From positions 183,102-247,101 of the forward strand of contig NZ_SPPC01000003.1 of NCBI RefSeq assembly GCF_004570975.1: a stretch of 64,000 nt of DNA, given 5' to 3'. Source of the DNA: Barnesiella sp. WM24. Lineage in GTDB: Bacteria; Bacteroidota; Bacteroidia; Bacteroidales; Muribaculaceae. Both the position numbers and the translations under genes were made by a program. The notes beneath the pieces are model-generated. The model saw nothing but the letters and a program-made list of their open reading frames with translations. It made no database searches and had not been told where the DNA came from. This document shows, piece after piece, positions 8,558 through 16,575 of the stretch. Each line of letters opens with the position of its first letter. The stretch's first letter is position 1.

Positions 8558-9562
8558 ATGAAAATAAGACACCTTAATAATATCTGCATATCATTTCTTG
8601 CGGCAGTAGCTTTGGCAAGTTGCATAACGGCGGACTTCACCGAATGTCCCAACGAGTACGAGCTGAAAATCGTATTCGACCGTAATATGCTCTTTGCCTA
8701 TGCTTTTGCGAGTCAGGTAAAATCAGTAGACATAAAGGTGTTCGACTCAAAGACGGGACGGGAGGTATATTCCTTTTCCGATGAAGGATCCTCACTTGAA
8801 GTCGAGGATTATAGAATCTCGTTACCGATACCTCCCGGCTCATACGATATTCTCTGTTGGGGTGGCATGGCCGAAGGAAATTCCTTCTGTTATGTCAACC
8901 CGGCGGCGGATATTCTTGAACATCAGAATGTCTGTCTGAATACCGAAACCGATATATCTGACAAAAAACTTAACAATCTGTTTCATGGATTGTCCAGAAA
9001 TGTGACATTTATTGACAATAACATAATCGGAAGCTCAGAGGTGCAGACCCATACCGTATATCTGACAAAAGATACCAATCGTGTATATGTAATGTTACAT
9101 AATCTTGACGGAACGGAGCTGCAAGAATCCAACTTCATGTTCTCCATTTCATCAGGCAATGCTGAAATGAGTTATGATAACACTCTTGAAGCCGGTCGGA
9201 AAGTTACATACAAGCCCTGGGATATTACACCGATTTTAACCGAGACAGATATCTCCGGGCATCCAGTTAAGTCGGCACTCGCTGCGGAGTTATCAATTGG
9301 GCGGCTTATGACAAAAGCTGACTCCCGGCTTGACATTTACCGCGTATCAGATGGTGAACAAATAATATCAATCCCACTTGAGCGGAATCTGCTTTTATAT
9401 AAAGGTAGACATTATGACTATATGACCGATCAGGAGTATCTTGACCGACAGGATGATTATGCTATAACTTTTATACTTGACAAAAACAACAACTGGGACA
9501 AGGCCGCTATGATTTATATAAATAATTGGGCGACACCTCCCGTGCAATATCAAGAATGGTGA
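8558..9562 (+). CDS. FimB/Mfa2-family fimbrial anchor subunit
   Basis: A 334-aa lipoprotein (signal MKIRHLNNICISFLAAVALA, Cys22) with FimB/Mfa2 features (PF08842): a short Cys-containing N-terminus DFTECPNEYELKIVFD, then alternating beta-strands such as SVDIKVFDSKTGREVYSF and RNVTFIDNNI. Members of this family cap the pilus base and hold it in the outer membrane. Unlike its four fimbrial neighbours, it has no S-R-A maturation motif in the N-terminal region, as expected for an uncleaved anchor. The C-terminus WATPPVQYQEW resembles the end of the preceding pilin. Its stop overlaps the next start by 7 nt. Confidence 0.85.
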   Translation: MKIRHLNNICISFLAAVALASCITADFTECPNEYELKIVFDRNMLFAYAFASQVKSVDIKVFDSKTGREVYSFSDEGSSLEVEDYRISLPIPPGSYDILCWGGMAEGNSFCYVNPAADILEHQNVCLNTETDISDKKLNNLFHGLSRNVTFIDNNIIGSSEVQTHTVYLTKDTNRVYVMLHNLDGTELQESNFMFSISSGNAEMSYDNTLEAGRKVTYKPWDITPILTETDISGHPVKSALAAELSIGRLMTKADSRLDIYRVSDGEQIISIPLERNLLLYKGRHYDYMTDQEYLDRQDDYAITFILDKNNNWDKAAMIYINNWATPPVQYQEW

Positions 9563-11115
9563 AAATAATTGACATATTGACACATGGGGTTTTATGGTTG
9601 ATTCTGTCGGCCATGGCTGCGTCATGTAATTCCGTTGAAGGCCCTGTTATTGATAAAGGTCTTGACGGAGGAAGCACGATGTCATTTAGGTTTACCATAT
9701 ATACCGATGAAAAGCAGGTCTCTTCACGTGCACTTGGTGAATGGGAGGAAAATGCTGCCAATATAGCCGAGCGCATTCTTAATGTTGACGATATGCGCAT
9801 TTTGTTTTTTGACCAAAGTGGGGTGTTGCTGAAATCTGTAAGGCCTACTTCCCTTGATTATAACGACGGTTATATGACCAATGATGGTTATTATTCGCTT
9901 TCGGTGTCGTTTACCCACGATTATTTCGACAAGTTTGACAGTGATGCCAATGTTCCTTTTAACGTTATGATTCTGGCAAATCTCGAAAGTATAGGAGGTC
10001 GTTTTACCGACCATACCCCGGGATATACAAGAGTTTCGGATATCACAGATTATTTTCTGATGAAAACCGACTTTTTCCCGACAGAAAACGAAGGAATACC
10101 GATGTATGGCATAAAGGGATTTTCTGTGATTAAGGAGCAGCTGATGCAAGGTATTGACGCTCCGTTTGCGGGACAGATAGACCTCATTCGCAGTCTGTGC
10201 AAGATTGAGGTGGCAGACAAAATTGTCAACTCAATTATTTATCCCGACGGCAATAAATATCCGCAAGTGACAGATGTTGAGATGATTTCGTGGGTTGATC
10301 ACGGATATGTCAGACCGAGGTTTGACGATTATTCCGAGGGTTTAAAATTTGCAAATATCTATCCGGCATCGGTTGTGACCGACGTTGTCAGTGCGCGGAA
10401 AATCAATGATAAATACATATTATATTGTCCTGAAGCAAAAATCAAGGATATGAAATTCAGGGTTAATGCCGTATTGTCGCCGGGCAGTGCTCCCCGGCAA
10501 TTTGAAATAGGACTTGATGCTTTTGCTTCAGAGATTGGCGAGGAACTTGTGAGAAACCATATTTACCGATTTGATGTTCATGCATTCAATACAATCCTCG
10601 ATTTAAATGTCAATGTTAGTGACTGGATAGCGCAAACCGATGAATTTGAACTTGATGATGTGGTCAGTATGGAGCCGGATGGATTTCTTAAATGGGAATA
10701 TGACAATCTTAATTTTGCAGTGACAACAGAGTTGTATGATGGCAAAAAGGAAGAGCAGCTTTCGATCTTGAACGGTACGACATCTTATGCATCCGGGACA
10801 TTTCATATTCTGTCTCCCAAAGGAGCAATATGGAAAGCATATTTTATACCGGGAGAGAATGGCGTTGATGCTTTCGAGTTTGTAGATGTCGATGAAGAGG
10901 GAAATGCTATTGAAGGCTCGCAGACTGTATTTGCCGAAGGTCATGTAGGAGAGCCTGCAACTATACATATCAGAGGTAAGGGCCAGGCAGATGCCTACCG
11001 TCATTGGTCAGAATTGGTGGTAGAGGTACGCACTTTTGATGGCACCGTGCTATATGCGCCGCTTACTTCGGCAATGAGTTCAAGATTTATTATATATCGT
11101 GAGAATAAACTATAA
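9556..11115 (+). CDS. fimbrillin-like accessory lipoprotein
   Basis: The start is placed at ATG 9556: it overlaps the previous stop and gives a signal peptide with a lipobox (MVKIIDILTHGVLWLILSAM, AASC, Cys24); an ORF start at 9526 would add ten residues ahead of the signal. The 519-aa product carries the S-R-A motif at Arg58 and a fimbrillin-like N-terminal domain (MRILFFDQSGVLLKSVRPTS, then FNVMILANLESI). Further beta-rich domains follow, including LDLNVNVSDWIAQ. Its position after the anchor gene matches the accessory subunits (FimC-E / Mfa3-5 place) of the P. gingivalis pilus operons. The exact Pfam family is not certain. Confidence 0.7.
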   Translation: MVKIIDILTHGVLWLILSAMAASCNSVEGPVIDKGLDGGSTMSFRFTIYTDEKQVSSRALGEWEENAANIAERILNVDDMRILFFDQSGVLLKSVRPTSLDYNDGYMTNDGYYSLSVSFTHDYFDKFDSDANVPFNVMILANLESIGGRFTDHTPGYTRVSDITDYFLMKTDFFPTENEGIPMYGIKGFSVIKEQLMQGIDAPFAGQIDLIRSLCKIEVADKIVNSIIYPDGNKYPQVTDVEMISWVDHGYVRPRFDDYSEGLKFANIYPASVVTDVVSARKINDKYILYCPEAKIKDMKFRVNAVLSPGSAPRQFEIGLDAFASEIGEELVRNHIYRFDVHAFNTILDLNVNVSDWIAQTDEFELDDVVSMEPDGFLKWEYDNLNFAVTTELYDGKKEEQLSILNGTTSYASGTFHILSPKGAIWKAYFIPGENGVDAFEFVDVDEEGNAIEGSQTVFAEGHVGEPATIHIRGKGQADAYRHWSELVVEVRTFDGTVLYAPLTSAMSSRFIIYRENKL

Positions 11116-13512
11116 ATGAATTGGTTGAACCACATAAGAACTGCTTTAATCATCGCAACATTCATCTTGATTTTTCAGGCTTGCAACGACACGCCCGTCG
11201 ATGAACCGATACAGCCTGAATCGGGCTGTATCAATATTGATGTCAGTGTGCCTGTAGTATCTTCAAGAGCCATAAGTGACGAGTTGAACGAATTTGTTGT
11301 AAATCAACTCCGGCTCTATTTTTATAAAAAGGGCGGTCATGACGATAACACAAGTTTGCCGGTGTTTAATCTTGTTATAGATACCAAGTTTGAATACTCA
11401 CACCGCATCACTGACGCATTGCCGGATAATGCTTTGATGGACGATGGATTGTTTGGTCCTGATAATAATGAGTGTTATGTATATGCAATTGCGAATGTTG
11501 ATGTGTCAGATATTGAATCATTCACTGTCAACGGACTAAAATCAAGTATTGTTGACAGCAATTTTGACAGAACAGAGCCACAGCCGGAGTTTGCGATGGA
11601 TGGTTTTACAACCTTGACTTTGAATAGAAATGACAGGACTGTGACAGGAACCTTGACATTACAACGTGCTGCGGCAAAACTCATGCTCTCGGTAGATTTG
11701 CCTGCCTCAATTGATGTCAAGGAGGAAATCGTCGACCCTTTCGATGGGAGTGTACAAGAGGTCACCACGACATATTTTTCACGTGCCGAGGATATGCATG
11801 TCTGGATTTCCAACGGAGTAAAGCAGTCAATACTCAATACTCCGGCTATTCCGGCGGCTGAAAACTGTCTATACTCCAATCAAATATCATCGGCAAAAGG
11901 GATGGGGGCTGCGTTTACTTACGATCCGGCTCAGCCAAAATATTCCTACATACAAGATATACCTTTTTATTCATATCCCAATAAATGGGATATATTTTCC
12001 CCTAAAGGTAATTGTTTCCTGACTTTGGAGATACCATGGTATTACACAGATGCCAATGGAAATATTCAGAATGTGGTCACATATTATCGTCTCGGTGTTC
12101 AGCCTGAAAAAAACTATATTGAGCGTAATACTCTGTATGATATGCGTGTGACGATAGGTCGTCTTGGAAGTATCACTGTCCAGGAGCCTGTTGATATGCT
12201 CTTTGACTGGAATTATAATATGCAATGGAACATTCAGACCCTGCCCACGGACATCAAGGAGATACGTTATCTGCTTCTTAACAACAATGATTTTTCATCT
12301 ACGCTTGACGCCTACTACTTTGAGATGGCAAATGAAACTTTTATCTCAATTCCGTACAACACTTCTCACCCGGTAGAAATTGAATCGGTAGAACTGTCAT
12401 GGTATGATTATAAAAACGACAGCCCCCGTAGTATAACGCTGACCGGGAATGGGAATTATAAGTACAGCAACTGTCAAGATTACAACTCTGAAATAGATTT
12501 TGCAGGAATTGATATGGATGCCCAAAGCTCAACATTAAATCTAAAGCGCGACATTTACCATCTGGCATGGAACAATGGAGCCGTGATTACATCTGAAACG
12601 GCTATCAACGCTTATTCGTTTCGTATAAAACTTAGACACACGGATGCTGTGGCAGGCGACCCGTCTTCTCATGCGACTGTTGTCATCACCCAGATTCCGG
12701 CAATCTACATCACGTCGCAGCGCACGCCATCAGGTACACGCTTCATAAATGACCAGAATTCGGAATACAACACGGGGACAAAAAAGAGACCGGTGTATAA
12801 AGGTTATCTCAGCACGAGCAGCTCTGCGCCGAGCGACACACAGCAAAGACGTTATTGGCTTGGATCATCCCATGACGAAAGTTCGGGATATATCAATAAT
12901 AAAAACACCTATATTCTGACAATATCAAAATTTGCAGTAGGAGACAATTACATCATTGCCGACCCTCGCACACGCGAGGTGGATAATCTCAACGAAAGCG
13001 GTACGGCAGCTTCAGCTGTCGCCGGCTGGAGCATTTTGAAAAATCGCCGGCAGCTGCAAGATTACTATCCTGCCGACCGTAGCGCCTCTAAATCACGCTT
13101 TATAGCGCCGAAACTGAGGGTGGCTTCGCAATGGGGTGTAACCTATCAGATTTATCGCACAGGAGCCGAGCGACGGTGTGCTTCCTATCAGGAGAATGGT
13201 CGACCCGCAGGGCGTTGGAGGCTCCCTACTGTTGCTGAAATCGAATATATAAGCCGCTTGTCGAATAAACAGTATATTCCCTATCTCTTCGGAACTAAGG
13301 GGGAAACTGCCGACTATTGGTGTTCGGAAGGAGGTATCCACGTCGATAATGACGAGAGCAATCCCTCAGTGACTGTAGTCGAGACAACCGACAACGAGCG
13401 TAAAGCAGTGCGCTGCGTCTACGATGAATGGTTCTGGGGAAATGACACTCTCACCAACAAAACTACGTTTACCTGGGGCGACCGTCCCCGCTCTGTCAGT
13501 GGAAATAAATGA
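11116..13512 (+). CDS. large fimbrial lipoprotein with C-terminal FGE/C-lectin-like domain, probable tip adhesin
   Basis: This 798-aa protein starts directly after the previous stop. Its signal ends in a lipobox (LIFQAC, Cys23) and it has an S-R-A motif at Arg51 (SSRAISDELN). The N-terminal half resembles fimbrillin domains (QLRLYFYKKGG; NECYVYAIANVD; AAAKLMLSVDLP) of the DUF4906-like kind. The last ~250 residues differ and end in GRWRLPTVAEIEYISRL, then TADYWCSEGG and RKAVRCVYDEW. That is the pattern of sulfatase-modifying-factor/C-type-lectin-like folds seen at the ends of Bacteroidales surface proteins. A fold of that kind on the longest subunit suggests a tip adhesin. Function is inferred. 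Confidence 0.65.
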   Translation: MNWLNHIRTALIIATFILIFQACNDTPVDEPIQPESGCINIDVSVPVVSSRAISDELNEFVVNQLRLYFYKKGGHDDNTSLPVFNLVIDTKFEYSHRITDALPDNALMDDGLFGPDNNECYVYAIANVDVSDIESFTVNGLKSSIVDSNFDRTEPQPEFAMDGFTTLTLNRNDRTVTGTLTLQRAAAKLMLSVDLPASIDVKEEIVDPFDGSVQEVTTTYFSRAEDMHVWISNGVKQSILNTPAIPAAENCLYSNQISSAKGMGAAFTYDPAQPKYSYIQDIPFYSYPNKWDIFSPKGNCFLTLEIPWYYTDANGNIQNVVTYYRLGVQPEKNYIERNTLYDMRVTIGRLGSITVQEPVDMLFDWNYNMQWNIQTLPTDIKEIRYLLLNNNDFSSTLDAYYFEMANETFISIPYNTSHPVEIESVELSWYDYKNDSPRSITLTGNGNYKYSNCQDYNSEIDFAGIDMDAQSSTLNLKRDIYHLAWNNGAVITSETAINAYSFRIKLRHTDAVAGDPSSHATVVITQIPAIYITSQRTPSGTRFINDQNSEYNTGTKKRPVYKGYLSTSSSAPSDTQQRRYWLGSSHDESSGYINNKNTYILTISKFAVGDNYIIADPRTREVDNLNESGTAASAVAGWSILKNRRQLQDYYPADRSASKSRFIAPKLRVASQWGVTYQIYRTGAERRCASYQENGRPAGRWRLPTVAEIEYISRLSNKQYIPYLFGTKGETADYWCSEGGIHVDNDESNPSVTVVETTDNERKAVRCVYDEWFWGNDTLTNKTTFTWGDRPRSVSGNK

Positions 13513-15515
13513 TGAGGACGATATATATAACAGTAACATTGATTCTTTCGGCTTTCCTTACCGCCTGTGCGATTCAGGATATGCCCGGTGTACCCGATAA
13601 TGAAAGCTCCGACGGAACTCCGGTCGAGATTCTGACCGGTGCGTCATTTCCGGAGATGGATTTCGGTGCCTTGTCACGCGCCATGAGCGATGAGCCCACA
13701 GCCGACGAACTGCTCAATACTCTAAAAATCAATCTCTTTGTATTTGACCCGTCGGGGGTCATGCTCCAGTTTATTGATCCGGAAGATATTTCGATTGTAA
13801 ATATTGACCCGGTAAGCAAGCATGTATGCTTCAAGGTACGAAATATATACAGTTCCTCGCGCCCGCGTAGACTGCATTTTGTCATAACCTCGGCAGAAGA
13901 CCTCCATCAAATATCAGGAGGCGAATATATAGCGGCCATGGCAAGCGAAACCACCACCATGCCCGCACTGGTTGTCGCCGGCGACATTGATGCATATTGG
14001 GGCATAAAGGAGCTCGATAGCATAGTCGAGAATATGGAGCTTACCGTAAAACTGATACGCAATTTCGTAAAGCTTTCGGTAAGAAGCGTCGCCGACGAGA
14101 GTGTGTTCAGGTTATTGGGGTATACCGTTGTGAACCGCCCGGGTAAAGGCACGATTACGCCTTATATCTACCGCGACCATCTGTTTGCCTCGTTTCTGGA
14201 CTCTGACAACGACCTTATAAGCTACGACGATATTATTGCTCAAGGATACTTCGGCATAAATCCGGCAGGCAGCGACGAAGGCATGACCCACACCACGGAG
14301 AGCGAGGTTATGGCGGCGCTTCAGGAGTCGGGAAGCCGAATTGCCACAGGCGCTTCGGATACCCCGTGCTACATCTACGAGCGCTCGCAAAGCGGTCTGA
14401 CATCGGCGGGAAGCGATGTTATGGTCACTTATATGATTGTGGTGGGTGAGTACAAGGGTAAGCGGTGCTATTACAAGATTGACATAGGCCGCGACAAGGA
14501 GGGCAAATTCGGCTTCTACGACCTGCTGCGCAATTTCCAATACACTGTCGAGATCACCGAGGTCGGTGGCGAAGGCTCTCCTACGTTGATTGACGCCATG
14601 AACGGCGCAGCCCACAACAACTTGTCAACATCCGTTGTGACCCGCGACCTCTTTTCTATCGGCTACGACGGCGAGAAAATTGAGGTCAGCTCAACACGAG
14701 TGATATTTACCGAGCAGACCACTGATTACTCGCTGCGTTTTCGCTATACCACTCCGGCGGGGATGGCATTTGATCCGTCGAAACTTAAAATTTATAACAT
14801 CTCAAATGAGGCGGTGGAATTCAATGTGTCTGGAGTGTCTCCCGGGCAAAGCAAGTCAATTGGCCTGACCGGAGAGGTCATAGATAATGCCACGATAACA
14901 TCGGACGAAGACGGATGGTACAATCTGAATGTGTCGACAAAAACGGTGCCGACCGACAGCCGACGCCTTGAACAGAATGTGAGAATCTATTACAGCGGCG
15001 GCGCAGCCGGTCTTGGTCGCACGGTCACGTTTATGCTTCGCAAGCCGTGGGAATTTTCCGACGTCGTGTCAACGAAGCCGGCTTTATCTATCGGCAGCGA
15101 TTTCTCAATAGGGCTGACTCTGCCGTCGGGCTTGTCGCAATCGCAATTCCCGCTTGTTATAACATTCGAGAGCGACAAGCAGAATATTTACGCGCTGAAC
15201 GGCACGCCATTGTCTGTAGCCACAGGTAAATCTGGCTTTGCCGGAGCTACTACTGATGACGTGATATTCTACGAATGGCGCATCGAATGGTCGGAATATA
15301 CGGCAGCTGAAACCGGCGGAGGGGGGCGTCTCAATGCACAGTTCAGATTGAATACTACTTCGGCCGAAGACCGGGCCTATAACACGTTGTCGATTGATGC
15401 CGCCGATATTCCGGGGCGCAATCCCGATAACGGAAGTTCCGATTTCTGTGTGAGAATTGCTAACTATGGCAGGAAATATATCCAACCTTACTATGTCAAT
15501 ATTTCGCGTAATTAG
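13509..15515 (+). CDS. fimbrial accessory lipoprotein (DUF4906-like)
   Basis: A 668-aa lipoprotein (MMRTIYITVTLILSAFLTAC, Cys20) whose start overlaps the previous stop by ATGA; the second Met codon at 13512 is an alternative. It has an S-R-A motif at Arg57 (LSRAMSDEP) followed by the fimbrillin-type strand LKINLFVFDPSGVMLQF. It is beta-rich throughout with no recognised catalytic motif. It is the fourth S-R-A protein of the operon. Tip or shaft accessory subunit is the likely role; I cannot say which. Confidence 0.65.
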   Translation: MMRTIYITVTLILSAFLTACAIQDMPGVPDNESSDGTPVEILTGASFPEMDFGALSRAMSDEPTADELLNTLKINLFVFDPSGVMLQFIDPEDISIVNIDPVSKHVCFKVRNIYSSSRPRRLHFVITSAEDLHQISGGEYIAAMASETTTMPALVVAGDIDAYWGIKELDSIVENMELTVKLIRNFVKLSVRSVADESVFRLLGYTVVNRPGKGTITPYIYRDHLFASFLDSDNDLISYDDIIAQGYFGINPAGSDEGMTHTTESEVMAALQESGSRIATGASDTPCYIYERSQSGLTSAGSDVMVTYMIVVGEYKGKRCYYKIDIGRDKEGKFGFYDLLRNFQYTVEITEVGGEGSPTLIDAMNGAAHNNLSTSVVTRDLFSIGYDGEKIEVSSTRVIFTEQTTDYSLRFRYTTPAGMAFDPSKLKIYNISNEAVEFNVSGVSPGQSKSIGLTGEVIDNATITSDEDGWYNLNVSTKTVPTDSRRLEQNVRIYYSGGAAGLGRTVTFMLRKPWEFSDVVSTKPALSIGSDFSIGLTLPSGLSQSQFPLVITFESDKQNIYALNGTPLSVATGKSGFAGATTDDVIFYEWRIEWSEYTAAETGGGGRLNAQFRLNTTSAEDRAYNTLSIDAADIPGRNPDNGSSDFCVRIANYGRKYIQPYYVNISRN

Positions 15516-16254
15516 CATTTGCTTTGTCCTTCAGGTCTTTAATTGCTGTTCCGGCAACACACGGCAGATTCAACAGAAAGAAGACCTGCAAGAGAAAGTG
15601 ACTGCCTATTGGGATAGTATTGACACATCGTCTTTATCAGAAGACTCACTTGAACAGTCCATTGTAGACTATCTTTATCTCATCGGTCATCTTGACTCAC
15701 ATGAAAGAGAAAGTATGTGGCCTAAGTTTTACAAAAAGATGCCTGAACATCCTAATAGAACTGTTGTCGATTATTTAGGAGACTCAAATTCCCCTTTACA
15801 CTCAACCCGACTTTTGGAAGAATATCTGATAAATCTGTTAAAATGCACTGAAGATACGATAACCAGAATCAGAACTGAATATTTGCTTGAAAATTACAGA
15901 AAGAACAATGTCGGTTCAACGATATCCAATATAAAAGTTATCACAAAGCGCCAAAAGACATCGTTGTATAAACTTATTCAAGAAGCCGGTCAAAGCTGTT
16001 TGATAATATTTTATGACCCGGATTGCAGTTCATGTGACGCTGTTTTTGAGCGACTAAAAGAGCAAAAGCCTACAGGGTTAAGGGTAATAGCAATAAGTAT
16101 AACCGGGATGGAAAAGGATATTGATAAATCTTGGGTATCTGCATTTGTAGAGGATGAAGCAGAAATGGATGAGAAATTCTATTATACTTCATTGCCCTCA
16201 ATATACATTGTATCTGATGAAGGAATTGTAGTAAAAAAGGATATTCTGCCATAA
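15493..16254 (+). CDS. DUF5106/thioredoxin-like lipoprotein
   Basis: I place the start at ATG 15493 because it opens a signal peptide with Cys residues (MSIFRVISICFVLQVFNCC). It overlaps the preceding gene by 23 nt, so it belongs to the fimbrial operon. The N-terminal ~120 residues are helical (DUF5106-like). The C-terminal part is a thioredoxin-like domain with the active-site motif YDPDCSSCDAV and the cis-Pro segment TSLPSIYIV. Such proteins act as envelope thiol-disulfide reductases or isomerases. Use in folding Cys-containing fimbrial subunits is inferred. A terminator is not obvious after it. Confidence 0.75.
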   Translation: MSIFRVISICFVLQVFNCCSGNTRQIQQKEDLQEKVTAYWDSIDTSSLSEDSLEQSIVDYLYLIGHLDSHERESMWPKFYKKMPEHPNRTVVDYLGDSNSPLHSTRLLEEYLINLLKCTEDTITRIRTEYLLENYRKNNVGSTISNIKVITKRQKTSLYKLIQEAGQSCLIIFYDPDCSSCDAVFERLKEQKPTGLRVIAISITGMEKDIDKSWVSAFVEDEAEMDEKFYYTSLPSIYIVSDEGIVVKKDILP

Positions 16255-16332
16255 AATGTAACAAACGGTGGCGATGGTCTTGCCTTCTTCCATTGTGTCG
16301 ATGAACCGCATTGAAAACTCATGGGAAATCGT

Positions 16333-16438
16333 TAATTTTGCAGAGATGAGACATTCATTAGACATTATTTCAATCAGGTCGCAACCTGAATTTCTTGAAG
16401 AGGTATTTTCTTGTAAGTGCCTTGCTCGAATGATATAG
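16333..16438 (+). pseudogene. promoter plus 30-codon remnant, possibly a GNAT acetyltransferase start
   Basis: TAATTTTG at 16333-16340 fits the -7 consensus. The ATG at 16346 opens a 30-codon frame MRHSLDIISIRSQPEFLEEV... that ends in TAG at 16438. The opening resembles the N-terminus of GNAT family acetyltransferases, but nothing recognisable follows, so it is probably a gene fragment. The rest of 16255-16509 holds nothing I can support. Confidence 0.3.
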
Positions 16439-16509
16439 CTGATTTTGTAAGTTTTGCCGACACATTCTGCATGATTATCGTACAGAATGTACGAATCGCC
16501 CAAGCGCAA

Positions 16510-16552
16510 CTTAGGCGGTAAGCTCCTTTTTATCGGAGCGTTACCGCCTAAG
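16510..16552. terminator. strong hairpin downstream of ppdK
   Basis: CTTAGGCGGTAA-GCTCC pairs with GGAGCGTTACCGCCTAAG across an 8-nt loop, giving about 17 base pairs with one bulged base. It sits 24 bp beyond the ppdK stop. There is no good T-run on the minus strand after it, so it may stop RNA decay or terminate weakly rather than act as a classical intrinsic terminator. Confidence 0.55.
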
Positions 16553-16575
16553 TATCGGATTACGTTAAGTTACGC

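Noticed and set aside
14112-14615. A 167-codon frame on the minus strand inside the fimbrial gene
   Set aside because: It is a shadow of the GC-rich plus-strand gene; no homology or start context supports it.
16198-16509. A 103-codon frame on the minus strand beside the ppdK hairpin
   Set aside because: It overlaps the end of the thioredoxin-like gene and a plus-strand promoter-like site and shows no recognisable domain.
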